Shown here: positions 5,696-8,284 of the stretch, piece after piece
Layout: each line of letters starts with the position of its first letter
How positions within the stretch are numbered: position 1 is the first letter of the stretch
From: Actinomycetota bacterium
GTDB lineage: Bacteria > Actinomycetota > Actinomycetes > Nanopelagicales > Nanopelagicaceae
DNA length: 8,284 nucleotides
NCBI GenBank assembly: GCA_009698045.1
Contig: WLRE01000060.1
Coordinates: 1 to 8,284, forward strand
Direction of reading: 5' to 3'
Translations under genes and position numbers: made by a program
The notes under the pieces: model-generated
What the model saw: only the letters and a program-made list of their open reading frames with translations
Told to the model about the DNA's origin: nothing
Databases searched by the model: none

Positions 5696-7858
5696 TTATT
5701 CCACCAGGCTCACGCCGGTAATTCGAGGAATTCGGAAGGATTGCAGCTCGCCACTCGCGTGATCTCGCGCAAGAAGGGTGCCTAACGAAATCGAAACTGG
5801 GTCAATAATTCGATTAGAGACCCCGCCGTTGGTATCCGCATACCCGATAGTGATGCTCGCCTGTTGCTCGATATATTGATGAAGTAAATCTAAAGTTTCA
5901 TTTGCAGTGGTTCGTGGAACATCTCTCGGTTTGTGAGAAGTAGCGCGTTCACCCGCACGTAATGCGCGAACGGCGGAAGTGAGAACCACATCTGACGGTG
6001 TTGATTGATCACTAAGAATCCGTGGTGGTCGAGGTCTAGATTTAGCACGACGTACTGCAGGAGCTGAAACTAAAATGCCAGTTCCGTTTTCAGCGGCAGG
6101 TAGGTAGCCAGATTCACGAAGTGTTGTCATAACTTCATGAGCATCAGTATCAGTTACTAGTACTTGTGCAGCGAGTTTGCGCAAACGAAGATGATCCAAA
6201 TTCTTATCGTGAAGAATTTGTGCAATTAATCCTTCATCTTCGCAACGGAGGTATGAGGAGGCGGTGCCGATTCTCAATTTTCCGTGGCGTTTAGAGACAT
6301 CGTTAATGAGATATTCCAGTGGCTGTGGCACTGGTGTTTTTGAAGTCTTCTTAAGGAAATCCTTTATTTGATCGCCAGTCTGTCCGTGGTCTAATCCTCT
6401 ACGAATGGATGCTTCGCTAAAGCGATAGACAGTAGCGCCGCCTCTGCTTTCAATATCAGCAATCGTGCCAATCATGTTAGAGAGTTCAAGAGTCAGTGGC
6501 CCTGGAGCGATTGCGGAGTTATCTGATTGAATCAAAATATGGTCAACAGGTTTAGGTAGGGCGGATTGAATGCCTAAATCTTCGCTGCCGTTGATGAGTG
6601 AATCGCCAAAAGTAGAGAGGCCTCCTTGGCCGGTCAGCCCTAACCATTCAGCTTCTCGAAGTGTCCATTCGATGTAATCCTTGTTGAATCGCTGTGGTGC
6701 GCTCCATCTAAGAACTTCATTGATGGAATCGTTAGCTGGATCAATTTCGAGATTCTGTTGAAGTAAGCGCAATACTGAACGGCGAATTGCCGGTAAACCA
6801 GCGCGGTCTAGTTCTGGACCTAGTGGCGCAATATTTTTACTTTCAGACTTTCCGACTAACCCGCTCACGCGAGAGGTTTCGAGCCAGAGCGAGACAATTC
6901 CGTGCCAACGTTCCTCTAAATCTCGGGTCAGCCAGAGATCAAAATTAGTTGTAGGAAGAATTTGATCATTAGTATCTATGACAACTAAGCCAGCGATATA
7001 AAGAAGTTCAGCAACAAATGCAGCGCAGTTCTCATCGATTCCTAGATGGTCGGCACACTTTTTTAGATCTCGAACGCCAAGTCCACCGGAACGTAGTGCG
7101 ACCGGGGGTTCATCTGACCAGTGGTGCGCAAGTTCTTCACACCAACGCAGGAACGAAGAGACATTTGCAATTGCGGCGCGATCTACCTCTTTCTGTTTGC
7201 GAGGAGTACCTTGCAATTTTGGTGCCGCAAGAGTGAGTTCCTTGTGAATCTTTCCGCCACGTAAATGCATCGCAACGTCACGAGGCAGTACTACGGTTTG
7301 GGAATCCATTGCTAATAAGAAGTGATTTTCAAGGAGCCACGAAATTGCTGGGCCGGGCTTCTTCAAGTTTCCGAGTTGTCCACGTGGAGGTCCCCACATT
7401 AAGCGCTCTAGCATTGCTATTGCGCCATCTGGTGCTTGTTTAAGGAGGGCAAAATCAATCTTGAGATTTGTTGGGAGGCGAGGGCCTAGACCTGCAGGTT
7501 CATCACCGATGAGATTACGAATATTTCCAACAAGTCGAAATTTGTTGCCATCTTGATAAATCATTGCACGAAGGAGAAGTTCTTCAATTTCTGGGGTTAG
7601 TGCCTTATCAGTCAGTGCGACAAGATCAGACTTCGCAAAGGGTTCATCCAAAATACACATCGCAGTAAGTAGATCGATTGCAACCTTATTGAGGTTTTCT
7701 AGCGCACGAATCAGAGAGGGGGCGGAATTTGCGCGCGCGGCAAGCGCTGAAAAGTCTGATGGGACAGGAGTGACCAAGTCGGGGCGAAGCTCGAAGAGCG
7801 CGCGAATAGATTCATCACTGCGAGCACGGAGCTCATCTGCAAAGGAGGTCGTCGACAT
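5696..7858 (-). CDS. Helicase-associated protein: XPB/Ssl2 N-terminal-like domain plus WYL-like C-terminus
   Basis: The 720-residue protein belongs to the actinobacterial 'helicase-associated domain' family encoded beside XPB. Residues 1-115 resemble the family N-terminus (RARSDESIRALFELRPDL and winged-helix-like segments). The middle (about 120-435) is mostly helical. Residues about 438-568, starting HILIQSDNSAIAPGP, form the XPB N-terminal-like domain (Helicase_C_3 type) and align by eye with the first 125 residues of the XPB in this window. After a basic Pro-rich linker (600-650), residues about 653-720 look like a WYL-type beta barrel: ITIGYADTNGG, SNRIIDPVSI, GTLLARDHASGE, and a final FRIPRITGV. 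There is no Walker A or DEAD/DEVH box, so it is not a motor; it probably binds nucleic acid or regulates XPB. It starts 26 bp after the phosphatase gene; the ribosome binding site is weak (AAGTAAG). Confidence 0.85.
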   Translation of the reverse strand: MSTTSFADELRARSDESIRALFELRPDLVTPVPSDFSALAARANSAPSLIRALENLNKVAIDLLTAMCILDEPFAKSDLVALTDKALTPEIEELLLRAMIYQDGNKFRLVGNIRNLIGDEPAGLGPRLPTNLKIDFALLKQAPDGAIAMLERLMWGPPRGQLGNLKKPGPAISWLLENHFLLAMDSQTVVLPRDVAMHLRGGKIHKELTLAAPKLQGTPRKQKEVDRAAIANVSSFLRWCEELAHHWSDEPPVALRSGGLGVRDLKKCADHLGIDENCAAFVAELLYIAGLVVIDTNDQILPTTNFDLWLTRDLEERWHGIVSLWLETSRVSGLVGKSESKNIAPLGPELDRAGLPAIRRSVLRLLQQNLEIDPANDSINEVLRWSAPQRFNKDYIEWTLREAEWLGLTGQGGLSTFGDSLINGSEDLGIQSALPKPVDHILIQSDNSAIAPGPLTLELSNMIGTIADIESRGGATVYRFSEASIRRGLDHGQTGDQIKDFLKKTSKTPVPQPLEYLINDVSKRHGKLRIGTASSYLRCEDEGLIAQILHDKNLDHLRLRKLAAQVLVTDTDAHEVMTTLRESGYLPAAENGTGILVSAPAVRRAKSRPRPPRILSDQSTPSDVVLTSAVRALRAGERATSHKPRDVPRTTANETLDLLHQYIEQQASITIGYADTNGGVSNRIIDPVSISLGTLLARDHASGELQSFRIPRITGVSLVE

Positions 7859-7884
7859 AACTGGCTTACTTTACAGAGGTTTTG

Positions 7885-8284
7885 TTAGGTGCGTTGACCA
7901 CGCTTTCGAGGAGCTAAAAAGGCGATAACTGCAAGTCCGCGAGCGGCGATGGGTCCGAAGAAGGCTTTCATTCTGCGAGCACGTCGATAGTCGTGTATTG
8001 GCCAATGATCACGAATAGCACGTAGCTGTAGGAGAGTATCTGGATTGATTGCGCGCGGATTACCCACCGCTTCAAGCAATGGAATGTCATGATGGCTATC
8101 GGAGTAAGCATAAGAAATGGATAGATCAAAGTTTCGCTCAATGGCAAGTTTACGAACGGCCACTCCCTTTTCTTTACCGTGCAAGACCGGAGTTGAAAGT
8201 TTGCCGGTGTAAACGCCATCGATTATTTCTGCGCGAGTCCCGAGACCACCTGTGAAACCAAGTCGATGAGCAATAAATTCAGCC
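7885..8284 (-). CDS. HAD-IB family phosphatase (SerB-like), C-terminal part; 5' end outside window
   Basis: The visible 132 residues read in one frame from the window edge to a TAA at 7887-7885. They match the second half of HAD subfamily IB hydrolases: LGFTGGLGTRAEI and DGVYTGKL, then the motif III lysine in LHGKEKG (K39 of the fragment). Next come the motif IV acidic pair in AYSDSHHDIPLLEAVGNP (D62 and D66), followed by INPD. The nucleophile motif DxD lies outside the window. Such enzymes dephosphorylate small phosphorylated metabolites or lipids; the family includes phosphoserine phosphatase, but this type is usually left unassigned. The last 28 residues (MKAFFGPIAARGLAVIAFLA followed by a basic tail) form an amphipathic or membrane-associated helix, common in the actinobacterial group. 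An internal TTG at 8184 should not be taken as the start, because the conserved domain clearly extends upstream of it. It probably leads the operon with the XPB-associated genes. Confidence 0.9.
   Translation of the reverse strand, partial: AEFIAHRLGFTGGLGTRAEIIDGVYTGKLSTPVLHGKEKGVAVRKLAIERNFDLSISYAYSDSHHDIPLLEAVGNPRAINPDTLLQLRAIRDHWPIHDYRRARRMKAFFGPIAARGLAVIAFLAPRKRGQRT

Noticed and set aside
8182..8184. TTG as start of a short 99-residue HAD protein
   Set aside because: Conserved HAD-IB residues (GGLGTRAE, DGVYTGKL) continue in frame upstream to the window edge, so the gene is longer.
7968..8219. Hydrophobic 83-codon minus-strand open frame that looks membrane-like
   Set aside because: It overlaps the clearly conserved HAD-IB coding frame; it is a frame shadow.

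Overview
The window looks like ordinary chromosome from a low-GC actinobacterium. By eye the base composition is in the mid-40s percent GC. The pairing of a bacterial XPB helicase with a stand-alone XPB-N-terminal-like protein, next to an HAD-IB phosphatase, is typical of Actinobacteria. Low GC, short intergenic gaps and overlapping genes point to freshwater acI-type organisms (Nanopelagicales, such as Planktophila or Nanopelagicus). That placement is inference; there is no rRNA or other marker here.

Layout from left to right. (1) Positions 2-253 (+): the last 83 residues of an unrecognised protein. Its stop codon overlaps the stop of the next gene. (2) Positions 250-2634 (-): a large secreted protein with a signal peptide, an HEXXH metalloprotease domain, one fibronectin type III domain and a C-terminal array of propeller-like repeats. 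(3) Positions 2635-2749: a divergent intergenic region of 115 bp. (4) Positions 2750-3001 (+): a small glutaredoxin-like protein whose 3' end runs 32 bp into the convergent xpb gene. (5) Positions 2970-8284 (-): a tightly packed cluster. In transcription order it holds an HAD-IB phosphatase (5' end outside the window), a helicase-associated XPB-N-terminal/WYL-like protein, an M20 metallopeptidase and the XPB helicase. The gaps are 26 bp, 13 bp and an 8-bp overlap, so it is probably one operon.

The cluster combines DNA transaction proteins (XPB and its helicase-associated partner) with two hydrolases of no obvious DNA role. XPB and the 720-residue partner visibly share a homologous domain, at the N-terminus of one and the middle of the other, which supports a functional link. 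The secreted protease and the leftmost fragment belong to a separate cell-surface or extracellular neighbourhood.

I found no RNA genes, insertion sequences, CRISPR arrays, phage genes or clear intrinsic terminators, and no convincing undescribed system. The points most worth checking are the domain shared by the helicase pair, the peptidase gene between them, the M8-like spacing of zinc ligands in the secreted protein, and a hairpin enclosing that protein's GTG start codon.
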